This document shows, piece by piece, positions 1 through 6,837 of a stretch of 19,136 bases of DNA. This DNA is from CAG-217 sp963638105. GTDB lineage: Bacteria; Bacillota; Clostridia; Oscillospirales; Acutalibacteraceae. Every line of letters starts with the position of its first letter. Position 1 is the stretch's first letter. A model generated the notes under the pieces. The model had not been told where the DNA came from, searched no databases, and saw nothing but the letters and a program-made list of their open reading frames with translations. The position numbers and the translations under genes were made by a program. The stretch covers positions 1 to 19,136 of the forward strand of contig CAVHPP010000028.1 in assembly GCA_963638105.1 (NCBI GenBank), written 5' to 3'.

Positions 1-13
1 CCTCTGATGTGTA

Positions 14-45
14 TACACTCATCTTGCACTCCTGTTTACACTCAT
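14..45. repeat. Short direct repeat TACACTCAT at the window edge
   Basis: The 9-mer TACACTCAT occurs at 14-22 and again at 37-45, 23 bp apart. The first copy follows a perfect 10-bp palindrome (GTGTATACAC, 11-20). No coding frame covers it. Its function is unknown and it may be chance or an end-of-contig effect. Confidence 0.4.
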
Positions 46-55
46 GCTCTTGACA

Positions 56-92
56 CAAGCCCCCGCCCTACGGTCAACTGAGGGAGCGCCCT
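56..92. repeat. Fragment of GC-rich intergenic repeat family
   Basis: The 19 bases at 56-74 are the exact reverse complement of 11875-11893 (core ACCGTAGGGCGGGGGCTTG in the second copy). It is followed by CTGAGGGAGC, like the ends of the other repeat copies in this window. It lies just beyond the terminator of the GGGtGRT gene. It is noncoding and looks like a degenerate member of a dispersed palindromic repeat family. Confidence 0.6.
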
Positions 93-99
93 CATAATA

Positions 100-140
100 T
101 AACGCAAAAAGAAACCCCCACACGCTGAGCGTGCGGGGGT
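100..140 (-). terminator. Rho-independent terminator of the NifU-like/GGGtGRT operon
   Basis: Read on the minus strand, a GC-rich hairpin (five G-C pairs, one mismatch, then five more pairs, loop TGA; 115-139) is followed by TTTCTTTTT. It lies about 20 bp after the stop of the GGGtGRT gene, as expected for an intrinsic terminator. Confidence 0.85.
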
Positions 141-160
141 GATTTTATGCCGTTTTTGGC

Positions 161-1168
161 TTATTTGGTGGCTTCTTCCACAGCCACGGCGCAAGCCACG
201 GTGGCGCCTACCATCGGGTTGTTACCCATACCGATCAGGCCCATCATCTCAACATGAGCGGGAACGGAGGAGGAGCCGGCGAACTGTGCGTCGCCGTGCA
301 TACGACCCATAGAGTCGGTCAGACCGTAGGAAGCGGGGCCGGCAGCCATATTGTCCGGGTGCAGGGTACGGCCGGTGCCGCCGCCGGAAGCCACGGAGAA
401 GTACTTTTTGCCGTTCTCCAGGCACCACTTCTTGTAAGTGCCGGCAACCAGGTGCTGGAAGCGGGTGGGGTTGGTGGAGTTACCGGTGATGGAAACATCT
501 ACGCCCTCGTGCTTCATGATGGCAACGCCCTCAAGCACATCGTTGGCGCCGTAGCACTTTACAGCAGCGCGCTCGCCGTCGGAGAATGCCTTTTCTTCCT
601 CAATCTTCAGCTCGCCGGTGTAAAAATCATAATCGGTCTTTACATAGGTGAAGCCGTTAACGCGGGAGATGATATAAGCAGCGTCCTTGCCCAGGCCGTT
701 CAGGATCACCTTCAGGGGCTCTTTACGCACCTTGTTGGCGGTACGGGCAATGCCGATTGCGCCCTCAGCGGCAGCAAAGCTCTCGTGGCCGGCCAGGAAA
801 GCGAAGCACTTGGTGTCCTCGTGCAGCAGGCGAGCGCCCAGGTTACCGTGACCCAGACCTACATTACGCTGCTCGGCAACGGAACCGGGAATGCAGAATG
901 CCTGCAGGCCGATACCGATGGCTGCGGCAGCCTCGGAAGCGGTGGCCACACCTTTTTTCAGTGCAACGGCCACACCTAGGGTGTATGCCCAGCTGGCGTT
1001 ATCAAAAGCGATGGGCTGCACGCCCTTTACGATACCGTCTACATCAATGCCCTTGGACAGGCAAAGATCTCTTGCCTCCTCCAGGCTGGAGAGACCGTAC
1101 TCGGCAAGGCACTTTTCGATCTTGGCAAGTCTTCTTTCCTTGCCTTCAAACTTTACATCATTTGCCAT
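161..1168 (-). CDS. GGGtGRT family protein
   Basis: This 335-residue protein matches the GGGtGRT family, which is named for the motif seen here at residues 262-268 (SGGGTGRTLHPDNM context). It has no signal peptide and no membrane segment, so it is probably cytosolic. Glycine-rich stretches lie near residues 104-112 (GLGHGNLGA) and 310-322, and seven cysteines are present. The family has no established biochemical function that I know of, but it is typically found beside a NifU-like scaffold, as here: the upstream scaffold gene ends only 18 bp before this start. A good ribosome site (GGAGG, about 8 bp before ATG) supports the start. It is probably co-transcribed with the scaffold gene and ends at the strong terminator at 100-140. 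A role linked to iron-sulfur or sulfur handling is an inference from the neighbour only. Confidence 0.9.
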   Translation of the reverse strand: MANDVKFEGKERRLAKIEKCLAEYGLSSLEEARDLCLSKGIDVDGIVKGVQPIAFDNASWAYTLGVAVALKKGVATASEAAAAIGIGLQAFCIPGSVAEQRNVGLGHGNLGARLLHEDTKCFAFLAGHESFAAAEGAIGIARTANKVRKEPLKVILNGLGKDAAYIISRVNGFTYVKTDYDFYTGELKIEEEKAFSDGERAAVKCYGANDVLEGVAIMKHEGVDVSITGNSTNPTRFQHLVAGTYKKWCLENGKKYFSVASGGGTGRTLHPDNMAAGPASYGLTDSMGRMHGDAQFAGSSSVPAHVEMMGLIGMGNNPMVGATVACAVAVEEATK

Positions 1169-1186
1169 GGTATTGTCCTCCTTCTC

Positions 1187-1879
1187 TTATTCTTCTCTGG
1201 GGTCAATGTACTTTGCAGCGTTAGCAAAGCGACCGTAGTTGCCAATGTTTGCCTCGTAAGCCTCGTTGGGGCTCTTGCCGTGACGAATATCCTCCAGCAT
1301 TTTGCCCAGCTTTACGAACTCATAGCCGATGACCTCGCCCTCTTCGTCCAGAGCCATGCGGGTCACATAACCCTCGGCCATCTCCATGTAGCGCACGCCC
1401 TTCAGCTTGGTGGAGAACATGGTGCCCACCTGGCTGCGCAGGCCCTTGCCCAGATCCTCCAGAGCAGCGCCTACAACCAGACCGTCCTCAGAGAATGCGG
1501 ACTGAGAACGACCGTAAGCCAGCTGCTTGAAGATCTCGCGCATAGCCACATTGATGGCGTCGCACACCAAGTCGGTGTTCAGGCACTCCAGCAAGGTCTT
1601 GCCGGGCAGGATCTCTGCGGCCATAGCGGCGGAATGGGTCATACCGGAGCAGCCCACAGTCTCCACCAGGGCCTCCTCTACGATACCGTTTTTCACATTC
1701 AGGCTCAGCTTGCAGGCGCCCTGCTGGGGTGCGCACCAGCCGATACCGTGAGAGAAACCGGAGATGTCGCTGATCTGGTAGCTCTTGACCCACTTACCTT
1801 CTTCAGGAATGGGAGCCGGACCGTGATGCGGACCCTTTTTAACGGTACACATCTGCTCAACTTCATTTGAATAAGTCAT
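1187..1879 (-). CDS. NifU/IscU-like iron-sulfur cluster assembly scaffold protein (variant)
   Basis: This 230-residue protein carries an IscU/NifU-N-type core at about residues 48-125, including Cys49/Cys56 and the GCSGMTHSAA stretch with Cys77, the counterpart of the second cluster ligand of IscU. Cys99 and Cys106 follow. The usual third-ligand region (HCS near the end of IscU) is not obvious, and the protein carries an extra C-terminal extension of about 90 residues, so it is not a canonical IscU. Scaffolds of this family assemble Fe-S clusters on three cysteines. Here the actual cargo is unknown. It is the first gene of a two-gene operon with the GGGtGRT protein. The start ATG follows AGGAG with 9 bp spacing, and the promoter at 1933-1961 is near consensus. 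Confidence 0.85.
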   Translation of the reverse strand: MTYSNEVEQMCTVKKGPHHGPAPIPEEGKWVKSYQISDISGFSHGIGWCAPQQGACKLSLNVKNGIVEEALVETVGCSGMTHSAAMAAEILPGKTLLECLNTDLVCDAINVAMREIFKQLAYGRSQSAFSEDGLVVGAALEDLGKGLRSQVGTMFSTKLKGVRYMEMAEGYVTRMALDEEGEVIGYEFVKLGKMLEDIRHGKSPNEAYEANIGNYGRFANAAKYIDPREE

Positions 1880-1928
1880 GATGATTTACTCCTTCCAACA
1901 ATACTTAATAATTTATCAAAATTACCAA

Positions 1929-1961
1929 GGTTATTATAACCATTTTTTTGCTGCGCTTCAA
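1929..1961 (-). promoter_or_regulatory. Promoter of the NifU-like/GGGtGRT operon with palindrome over the -10
   Basis: On the minus strand TTGAAG (1956-1961) and TATAAT (1933-1938) are 17 bp apart. The -10 lies inside the perfect palindrome GGTTAT-T-ATAACC (1929-1941), a likely operator. A related palindrome, GTTAT-G-ATAAC, sits at the cupin promoter (10553-10563). Confidence 0.75.
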
Positions 1962-2014
1962 GACTAAAACTATAAAAAAATGTCGCTATTTGCAAGAATG
2001 TTTTAAGCAAGTTG

Positions 2015-2043
2015 TTGAAAGTTTGGCCCCAATACAGTATAGT
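2015..2043 (+). promoter_or_regulatory. Promoter of the PqqD-like gene
   Basis: TTGAAA (2015-2020) and TATAGT (2038-2043) are separated by 17 bp. This is 33 bp before the ATG, and a GAGGTGA ribosome site (2063-2069) lies between. It is divergent from the NifU-like promoter. Confidence 0.65.
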
Positions 2044-2076
2044 ATAGGTAAAAGAATGACTTTGAGGTGACTTTTT

Positions 2077-2343
2077 ATGCAGATCAAACCGGGCTTTGCC
2101 ATGCGCAAGATCGCCGGCAGCAACATAGTGGTGCCTGTGGGCGCCGCCGCGTCGGATTTTAACGGTATGATTACCCTGAACGATACCGGGGCTTTTCTTT
2201 GGAACTGCTTTTTGCAGCCCACTACCGAGGCGCAGGTGGTAGAGGCGCTGATGCATGAGTATGAGGTGGAACGGCAGCGTGCCACCACGGATGTGGCGCA
2301 TTTTGCCGCGCTGCTGCGGGAGAATGATTTGCTGGCGGAATGA
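2077..2343 (+). CDS. PqqD family protein (stand-alone)
   Basis: This is an 88-residue protein with the PqqD-like winged-helix pattern: an N-terminal strand region, then FNGMITLNDTGAFLWNC (about residues 28-44), then two helices ending in LLRENDLL. PqqD-type domains bind the leader of a ribosomally made peptide and present it to a radical-SAM or other modifying enzyme. No precursor peptide, radical-SAM enzyme or transporter is visible next to it, so the partner must lie elsewhere or this copy has another role. It is monocistronic, with its own promoter and terminator. The ATG is supported by GAGGTGA 7 bp upstream. The family call is fairly sure; the substrate is unknown. Confidence 0.8.
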   Translation: MQIKPGFAMRKIAGSNIVVPVGAAASDFNGMITLNDTGAFLWNCFLQPTTEAQVVEALMHEYEVERQRATTDVAHFAALLRENDLLAE

Positions 2344-2361
2344 GGGGATAAAAACGGTGAA

Positions 2362-2405
2362 ATCCCCCCTGCGGCTGCGCCGCTTCCCCCCTTTACAAGG
2401 GGGGC
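2362..2405. repeat. GC-rich double-hairpin repeat
   Basis: Two hairpins stand side by side: GCGGC-TGC-GCCGC (2371-2383) and an 8-bp stem CCCCCCTT-TAC-AAGGGGGG (2386-2404). The second shares CCCTTTACAAGGG with 11941-11953. It is noncoding and belongs to the same dispersed repeat family as the elements at 10084 and 11875-12000. Confidence 0.65.
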
Positions 2406-2422
2406 AAAAAGGTTGTCATATC

Positions 2423-2456
2423 GCACCTGTCTGTTAACAAAGGCAGGTGCTTTTTT
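2423..2456 (+). terminator. Terminator after the PqqD-like gene
   Basis: A 10-bp stem with one G-T pair (GCACCTGTCT at 2423-2432 with AGGCAGGTGC at 2441-2450) is followed directly by TTTTTT. It lies 80 bp past the stop, after the repeat. Confidence 0.85.
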
Positions 2457-2496
2457 CTGCAAAAAATGTCAAAAACGGGAAAAAAGGGGCGATTTA

Positions 2497-2535
2497 TTGA
2501 CATTGTTTTGGTTTTCGTGTACAGTTATAAGTACA
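2497..2535 (+). promoter_or_regulatory. Promoter and possible operator of the TetR-kinase-regulator operon
   Basis: A perfect TTGACA (2497-2502) is followed 17 bp later by TACAGT (2520-2525). The inverted repeat TGTAC-N8-GTACA (2518-2535) overlaps this -10 region and is a natural candidate for autoregulation by the TetR protein encoded next. The operator role is inferred. Confidence 0.55.
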
Positions 2536-2611
2536 GGTGTTAGTTATTTAGCACTGTATCATTAACGAAACGAAAACGCCCGTTTTGCGGGCGCGTGAAA
2601 AGGGGTATTGT

Positions 2612-3256
2612 ATGTCCAAGCGGATTTCCGGGAATAATCCGGAGGAAAAAACAGACCTGCGTATTCGGCGCACCAAAAAGTCCATTCGGGACGCCTTTTT
2701 TGAATTGATCGAAGAAAAAGGATTTGATTCCGTTACGGTCAAGGATATTACCGACCGGGCACTGATCAGCCGGAATACATTTTATTTGCATTATGAGGAC
2801 AAGTTCGATCTGCTTAATAAAATCAGCAATGAGCTGATGCGCAAGGTTTATTGGCGGGTGAGCAAAGATCTGTTAAAGATCAAGGATCTGGACTTTACCA
2901 TTGATTGCACCGCCATGCTGCTGATCAGCATTCAGCAGGTGATCGACGAGGATCGGGATTTGTATCGGTTGCTGTTGACGGATCCGGGCACCGTGGTGTT
3001 CTCTGAAAAGATCGAGAAGACCATTCGCACGGCGTTGGACCTGATCAAAGGGGACATTGAGGGGATCAGCGCCCTGAGCATGGAATATATTATTACCGGC
3101 ATGAAAGGGGTTATTCGTTACTGGGTGACCCATGATGATATGGATATACAAACCGAGGCGTACAATTTTGCCCGGATTCATCTGGGCTCCATTTTGGAGA
3201 ATATTCGTCACAGTAAGGATGTAAAGCACGGACGGATTCCACGGGAGAGCAATTGA
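2612..3256 (+). CDS. TetR/AcrR family transcriptional regulator
   Basis: This 214-residue DNA-binding protein has a TetR-type N-terminal helix-turn-helix: RIRRTKKSIRDAFFELIEEKGFDSVTV (split over about residues 17-43), then the recognition segment DITDRALISRNTFYLHYEDK (45-64). The C-terminal half is helical and would bind an unknown ligand and dimerise. ATG 2612 was chosen because AAAAGGGG sits about 7 bp upstream; an in-frame TTG at 2585 has no such site. It stops one base before the kinase gene starts, so the two are translationally coupled. Its likely target is its own promoter, which has a TGTAC inverted repeat. The family is certain; ligand and regulon are unknown. Confidence 0.9.
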   Translation: MSKRISGNNPEEKTDLRIRRTKKSIRDAFFELIEEKGFDSVTVKDITDRALISRNTFYLHYEDKFDLLNKISNELMRKVYWRVSKDLLKIKDLDFTIDCTAMLLISIQQVIDEDRDLYRLLLTDPGTVVFSEKIEKTIRTALDLIKGDIEGISALSMEYIITGMKGVIRYWVTHDDMDIQTEAYNFARIHLGSILENIRHSKDVKHGRIPRESN

Positions 3257-3257
3257 C

Positions 3258-4802
3258 ATGTCCGGCAAAAAGCCAAAGCGTTCTTCCAAGAACTTAAAGA
3301 TCAACACCCGCATTGTGCTCACCACCGTGCTGGCCATCGCCATATCGCTGGTGCTGGTGGCGCTGGTGTGCCTGGGGCTGCTGCACAGCACCTCCAACAC
3401 CTTTCAGTTGGCGGCGGAGACGGCGGACAGGTACAGTTTGGTCAACCAGATCGGCTGGAATCAGACGGTGAGCAACCTGTCCGATGTGTTGCTGCGCACC
3501 AAAGACACGGACGCAGAAAAGCTGGCGGATATTGCCGCCTACGCCGCACCGCTGGAGAAGCGGGGCGTGGCGCTGGAAATCCGACGGGGTGACGAGGTAT
3601 TTTATCGAAGCGCCGGGTGCAAGGACGTGCTGGGGCGCGCCCGGCAGATCGTGGCCTTTGATCCGGAAAAAAATGTGTACCACTTCGGTCAGGACGGGCT
3701 GGTGATCGTCAGTCATGTGCAGGCCGGGAATCAGCGCTGCCGCCTGGTGCTCACCGGCACCGGCTATACGGTGGCGGATCAAACGGAGCCGGCGGCGCGG
3801 GGCACGCTGTCGCGTCTGCTGATGGGGCGTACCGGGTTGGTGGTGCTGGCCATTGTGCTGATTTTTGCCGCTGCGGTGGCGGCGTTCTCTTTCTTTACCA
3901 GCCGCACCATTGTGCGCCCCATTCAGAAGATTGCCCGGGGCGCGGACGCTATTGCCGGCGGCAATCTGGATTATCAGATCGACTATGACTCTACCAATGA
4001 GTTGGGCCAAACGGTGGAGAGCTTTAACGCCATGCGCCTGCGGCTGAAAGAGTCCATTGAGAGCCGGGAAAAAAGCGAGCAACTGCGGCGGGAGATGACC
4101 GCCGGCTTTGCCCATGATCTGCGCACCCCGCTCACCAGCATTAAGGGCTACGCCGAGGGGCTGCGGGACGGCATTGCCAACACGCCGGAGAAGCAGCAGC
4201 GGTATTTGCAGACCATTTACGACTCCGCCGTGCAGACGGAGAAAATACTGGATGATCTGCTGGCGCTGTCCAAGCTGGAGCTGGGCAGCACAGGCAACGA
4301 TCGCTCCATTGTGCAGCTGCAAGCGGTGCTGGACGACGCCGCGCCGGAGCTGACGGCTTTTATGGAAAACCGCGGCTGTACCTTTGCGCTGGAAAATCAC
4401 TGCCCGGCTGATACGCAAATTGAGATCGACACGGACGCTTTTCGTCGGGTGTTTTTGAACATTCTGGGCAATGCAGTCAAGTACGCCCGCCCGGGTGTGC
4501 CCGGTCGGTTGGCATTGACAGCCACCGCCTATGATCGGGTGGTGATCCTGGAATTTGCAGACAACGGCATCGGTGTGGATAAGGATCAGCTGCACAAGAT
4601 TTTTGACGCCATGTACCGTACGGATCCGGCCCGCAGCCAGGTAAGCCAGGGCAGCGGACTGGGGCTGGCGGTGTGCAAGCAAATTGTAGAGCAGAACGGC
4701 GGTTCCATTTGGGCCCGCAGTCATACGGACGCGGGGCTGTCGATTTTTATTTCGTTACCCAAGAGGGAGCATGTTGCAGATGAAGCAGATATTGATTATT
4801 GA
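3258..4802 (+). CDS. Two-component sensor histidine kinase
   Basis: This is a 514-residue membrane kinase. Transmembrane helices lie at about residues 17-42 and 188-213 and flank an extracytoplasmic sensor region of about 145 residues. A HAMP linker follows (about 214-266), then the HisKA domain with the H-box FAHDLRTPLTSIKGY, phospho-accepting His286. The ATPase domain has the N-box (Asn405 in NILGNAVKYA), the G1 box DNGIG (435-439) and the G2 box GSGLGL (465-470). All catalytic motifs are intact. The sensor region shows no fold I can name, so the signal is unknown. Its start lies 1 bp after the TetR stop (ribosome site GGGAGAG inside the tetR end), and its 3' end overlaps the response regulator, its obvious phosphotransfer partner. 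Confidence 0.93.
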   Translation: MSGKKPKRSSKNLKINTRIVLTTVLAIAISLVLVALVCLGLLHSTSNTFQLAAETADRYSLVNQIGWNQTVSNLSDVLLRTKDTDAEKLADIAAYAAPLEKRGVALEIRRGDEVFYRSAGCKDVLGRARQIVAFDPEKNVYHFGQDGLVIVSHVQAGNQRCRLVLTGTGYTVADQTEPAARGTLSRLLMGRTGLVVLAIVLIFAAAVAAFSFFTSRTIVRPIQKIARGADAIAGGNLDYQIDYDSTNELGQTVESFNAMRLRLKESIESREKSEQLRREMTAGFAHDLRTPLTSIKGYAEGLRDGIANTPEKQQRYLQTIYDSAVQTEKILDDLLALSKLELGSTGNDRSIVQLQAVLDDAAPELTAFMENRGCTFALENHCPADTQIEIDTDAFRRVFLNILGNAVKYARPGVPGRLALTATAYDRVVILEFADNGIGVDKDQLHKIFDAMYRTDPARSQVSQGSGLGLAVCKQIVEQNGGSIWARSHTDAGLSIFISLPKREHVADEADIDY

Positions 4803-5490
4803 GGACGACCCACGCATTGCCGGGCTGGAGCGGGATTATCTGGAGGCAGCGGGCTTACAGGCATCGGTGGCAGCGGACGGCCCCTCCGGACTGCGCACGG
4901 CGTTGGACGGTCGGTTTGACCTGATTTTGCTGGATATTATGTTGCCGGGCATGGATGGACTGGAGGTTTGCCGCTCCATTCGCCGGGAGCAGAATGTACC
5001 TATTATCTTAGTCAGTGCCAAGAAAGAGGATTTGGACAAGATCAAGGGCCTGGGCGTTGGTGCGGACGACTATGTGGTTAAGCCCTTTTCCCCCGGCGAG
5101 TTGGTGGCTCGGGTGCTGGCGCATATCAGCCGGTATGAGCGGCTCACCGGCGATGGCACTGCGCACCCGCCGACCAAGGACGCAGTGCTGGAGAGCGGTG
5201 CCCTGCGTTTGGATCTTGCCACCCGCCGCGCCTGGTTCCGCGGGCAGGAGGTGGTTTTGACCAATAAGGAATTTGAACTGCTGTATTTTTTGGCCGACCA
5301 CCCGGACGAAGTTTTTAGCAAGGAACAGTTGTTTGATCGGATTTGGCAGTACAACAGCTTGGGCGAGACCTCGACCGTCACCGTCCATGTAAACCGGATT
5401 CGAGACAAATTCAAGGAACTGGACCCTAACTTAGATCTGATCCACACAGTTTGGGGTCGTGGCTATCGCTTTGTTCCCGCCACGGTGTAA
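4780..5490 (+). CDS. OmpR/PhoB-type response regulator
   Basis: This 236-residue regulator has an N-terminal receiver domain (acidic pocket Asp9/Asp10, phospho-acceptor Asp52 in LLDIMLPGMDG, switch Ser79, Lys101 in KPFSP) and a C-terminal winged helix (about 135-233; ending TVWGRGYRF). Two ATGs are possible. The one at 4780 lies about 10 bp after AGAGGGAG, whereas the ATG at 4771 is only 1-2 bp from it, so 4780 is preferred. It overlaps the kinase end by 23 bp, which suggests coupled translation. It is phosphorylated by the adjacent kinase and binds DNA. Its targets are not evident, since no effector gene follows before the terminator at 5511-5544. Confidence 0.93.
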   Translation: MKQILIIEDDPRIAGLERDYLEAAGLQASVAADGPSGLRTALDGRFDLILLDIMLPGMDGLEVCRSIRREQNVPIILVSAKKEDLDKIKGLGVGADDYVVKPFSPGELVARVLAHISRYERLTGDGTAHPPTKDAVLESGALRLDLATRRAWFRGQEVVLTNKEFELLYFLADHPDEVFSKEQLFDRIWQYNSLGETSTVTVHVNRIRDKFKELDPNLDLIHTVWGRGYRFVPATV

Positions 5491-5510
5491 ATACCACTGA
5501 GAGCGAAAAA

Positions 5511-5544
5511 AGAATGACCGCACCATTTCCGGTGCGGTCATTCT
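5511..5544. terminator. Bidirectional terminator between response regulator and azlD
   Basis: A perfect 14-bp stem (AGAATGACCGCACC with its complement) has a 6-base loop. A-rich sequence precedes it (read as T-rich on the minus strand: TTTTTTC) and T-rich sequence follows on the plus strand, so it can serve both converging genes. Confidence 0.9.
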
Positions 5545-5561
5545 TGTATATTCTTTTTTGG

Positions 5562-5891
5562 TTATACAAACACAAAGTGGATCAGGAGCATATAGCCGAT
5601 GGTGCCCACGGCAATGCTCAGGAGGGTGTTTTTGCGCCACAGGTGCACCCCGGCGGTGAGCGCCACGGTGATCAACTGAGGTACAATGTAATTTACATTG
5701 CCCTGCTCAAAATCCTTAAGACAATAGACGATGAGAATGCCCAGGATCGCTACCGGCAGCACATTGCCCAGGTACTGGACAAACTTGGGCACCTGCTTTT
5801 TGCCCCCAAACAGGGCAAAGGGAAACAGGCGGGTGGCAAAGGTACAGACGGCGGCCACCAGCACCATAATCAGCAAATGGGTGTTGGTCAT
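5562..5891 (-). CDS. azlD: AzlD-type branched-chain amino-acid exporter subunit
   Basis: This 109-residue hydrophobic protein has about four membrane segments and the AzlD pattern: an early Arg-Leu-Phe-Pro-Phe (about residues 21-25), then LGNVLPVAILGIL (about 41-53). AzlD is the small partner of AzlC in the exporter of branched-chain amino acids (and toxic analogues such as azaleucine). Its ATG overlaps the azlC stop by 4 bp (ATGA, 5888-5891), giving coupled translation and presumably balanced subunit levels. Transcription ends at the bidirectional hairpin just downstream. The substrate is inferred from the family. Confidence 0.9.
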   Translation of the reverse strand: MTNTHLLIMVLVAAVCTFATRLFPFALFGGKKQVPKFVQYLGNVLPVAILGILIVYCLKDFEQGNVNYIVPQLITVALTAGVHLWRKNTLLSIAVGTIGYMLLIHFVFV

Positions 5892-6604
5892 TTGGCAGCC
5901 CTCCGTTCCGGATCAAAGAAGGGGCGCCCGGCGGACAGCACCGCCACGGTAAGCACCAGGGAGGGAAGCAGGAACTTGTCTGCCCCGAAGATCAGCAGGC
6001 ACAGAATGCCGGCGCACAGTCCCAGGGCACCGATTAACCCGGCGCGACCCTTTTGGTTGCGGATCAGGTCAATAAAAATCACCACAAACAGGGCGGTCAT
6101 GGAGAAATCAATGCCGGTAAAGTCCATGGGCAGGGCGGCGCTGAGCAGCGAGCCCAGCACGGAGCCGATGATCCAGTACACATGGTCAAGCTCGCCGATG
6201 AGAAAGCGCGCCCGGGGCTCGTCCACCCCATCCGGTACAGACAGGATGGAGGCGTTCACCGAATAGGTCTCGTCCGTTAAAGTAAAGATCATAAAAGGAT
6301 AGCGCCAGCCGCCGGCCTTGAACTTTTCAATATAAGACAGGCCATAGAACATGTGGCGGGTGTTGATAAACAGCGTCATCAGCGCGGTGGTGGCCAGTCC
6401 GGCGCCGGAGGAGATCAGCGACACCAGCAAAAACTGGCCGGACCCGGCATACACCAGCAGCGAGATCAGCGCCGCCCACACCCAGTTGTAGCCGGCCTTA
6501 AACAGCATAATACCGAACGCTGCGCCTAAAAACAGGTAGCCGAACAGTACCGGCAGTGATTGCTTAAACGCAAAGCGCAAAGTCGCGCTTTTGTTATATT
6601 TCAT
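5888..6604 (-). CDS. azlC: AzlC-type branched-chain amino-acid exporter, large subunit
   Basis: This integral membrane protein has 238 residues and the AzlC family features: FGYLFLGAAFGIML near the N-terminus, the NTRHMFYGLSYIEKF motif about one third along, and several hydrophobic helices. It forms a permease with AzlD. ATG 6604 is preferred over a start 11 codons upstream because GGAGAGGG lies 4 bp before it. The own promoter at 6640-6667 makes azlCD a two-gene operon, separate from the araC-type gene upstream, which has its own terminator. In other Firmicutes azlCD can be under Lrp-like control; no such regulator is visible here. Confidence 0.92.
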   Translation of the reverse strand: MKYNKSATLRFAFKQSLPVLFGYLFLGAAFGIMLFKAGYNWVWAALISLLVYAGSGQFLLVSLISSGAGLATTALMTLFINTRHMFYGLSYIEKFKAGGWRYPFMIFTLTDETYSVNASILSVPDGVDEPRARFLIGELDHVYWIIGSVLGSLLSAALPMDFTGIDFSMTALFVVIFIDLIRNQKGRAGLIGALGLCAGILCLLIFGADKFLLPSLVLTVAVLSAGRPFFDPERRAAK

Positions 6605-6639
6605 AATTCCCTCTCCGCGTACAAAAAATGTGCACAACG

Positions 6640-6667
6640 ATTATACCATCTTTTGCGGAAGAATCAA
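6640..6667 (-). promoter_or_regulatory. Promoter of azlCD
   Basis: On the minus strand TTGATT (6662-6667), a 16-bp spacer and a perfect TATAAT (6640-6645) stand about 36 bp before the azlC start. Confidence 0.7.
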
Positions 6668-6695
6668 GGGTGAAGTGAGGCGGCGTGGGGATTTC

Positions 6696-6766
6696 GGTGC
6701 GATGTGGGCATCGCACCCTACAAAAAGTGTAAATACCCAATGCAATGCGGGCGGCAGGTTGCCGCC
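6696..6766. repeat. Intergenic hairpin repeats between azlC and the AraC-type gene
   Basis: Two hairpins are present: GGTGCGAT-GTGGGC-ATCGCACC (6696-6717) and GGCGGCA-GGT-TGCCGCC (6750-6766). The 17 bases 6709-6725 (CATCGCACCCTACAAAA) recur exactly at 11849-11865. The stretch 6668-6800 has no gene. Confidence 0.65.
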
Positions 6767-6790
6767 TCTACCCATTTATTGGAGCATTCA

Positions 6791-6823
6791 AAACAAAAAA
6801 CGCCCCTTGCAAATCAAGGGGCG
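6791..6823 (-). terminator. Terminator of the AraC-type regulator gene
   Basis: A 9-bp perfect stem CGCCCCTTG/CAAGGGGCG (6801-6823, loop CAAAT) is followed on the minus strand by TTTTTTGTTTT, 14 bp past the stop. Confidence 0.9.
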
Positions 6824-6837
6824 ATGTGATTATGTAT

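Noticed and set aside
2585..2611. Upstream TTG start for the TetR gene
   Set aside because: It lacks a ribosome site, while ATG 2612 has AAAAGGGG at proper spacing and gives a normal TetR N-terminus.
3294..4724. Long minus-strand open frame opposite the histidine kinase
   Set aside because: The plus frame has all kinase motifs. The opposite frame is Gln/His/Arg-rich low-complexity sequence typical of an antisense shadow in GC-rich DNA, without a ribosome site or motif.
5451..6266. 271-codon plus-strand frame over azlD and azlC
   Set aside because: The frame runs through the bidirectional terminator hairpin and opposite the clear azlCD genes, so it is an antisense artefact.
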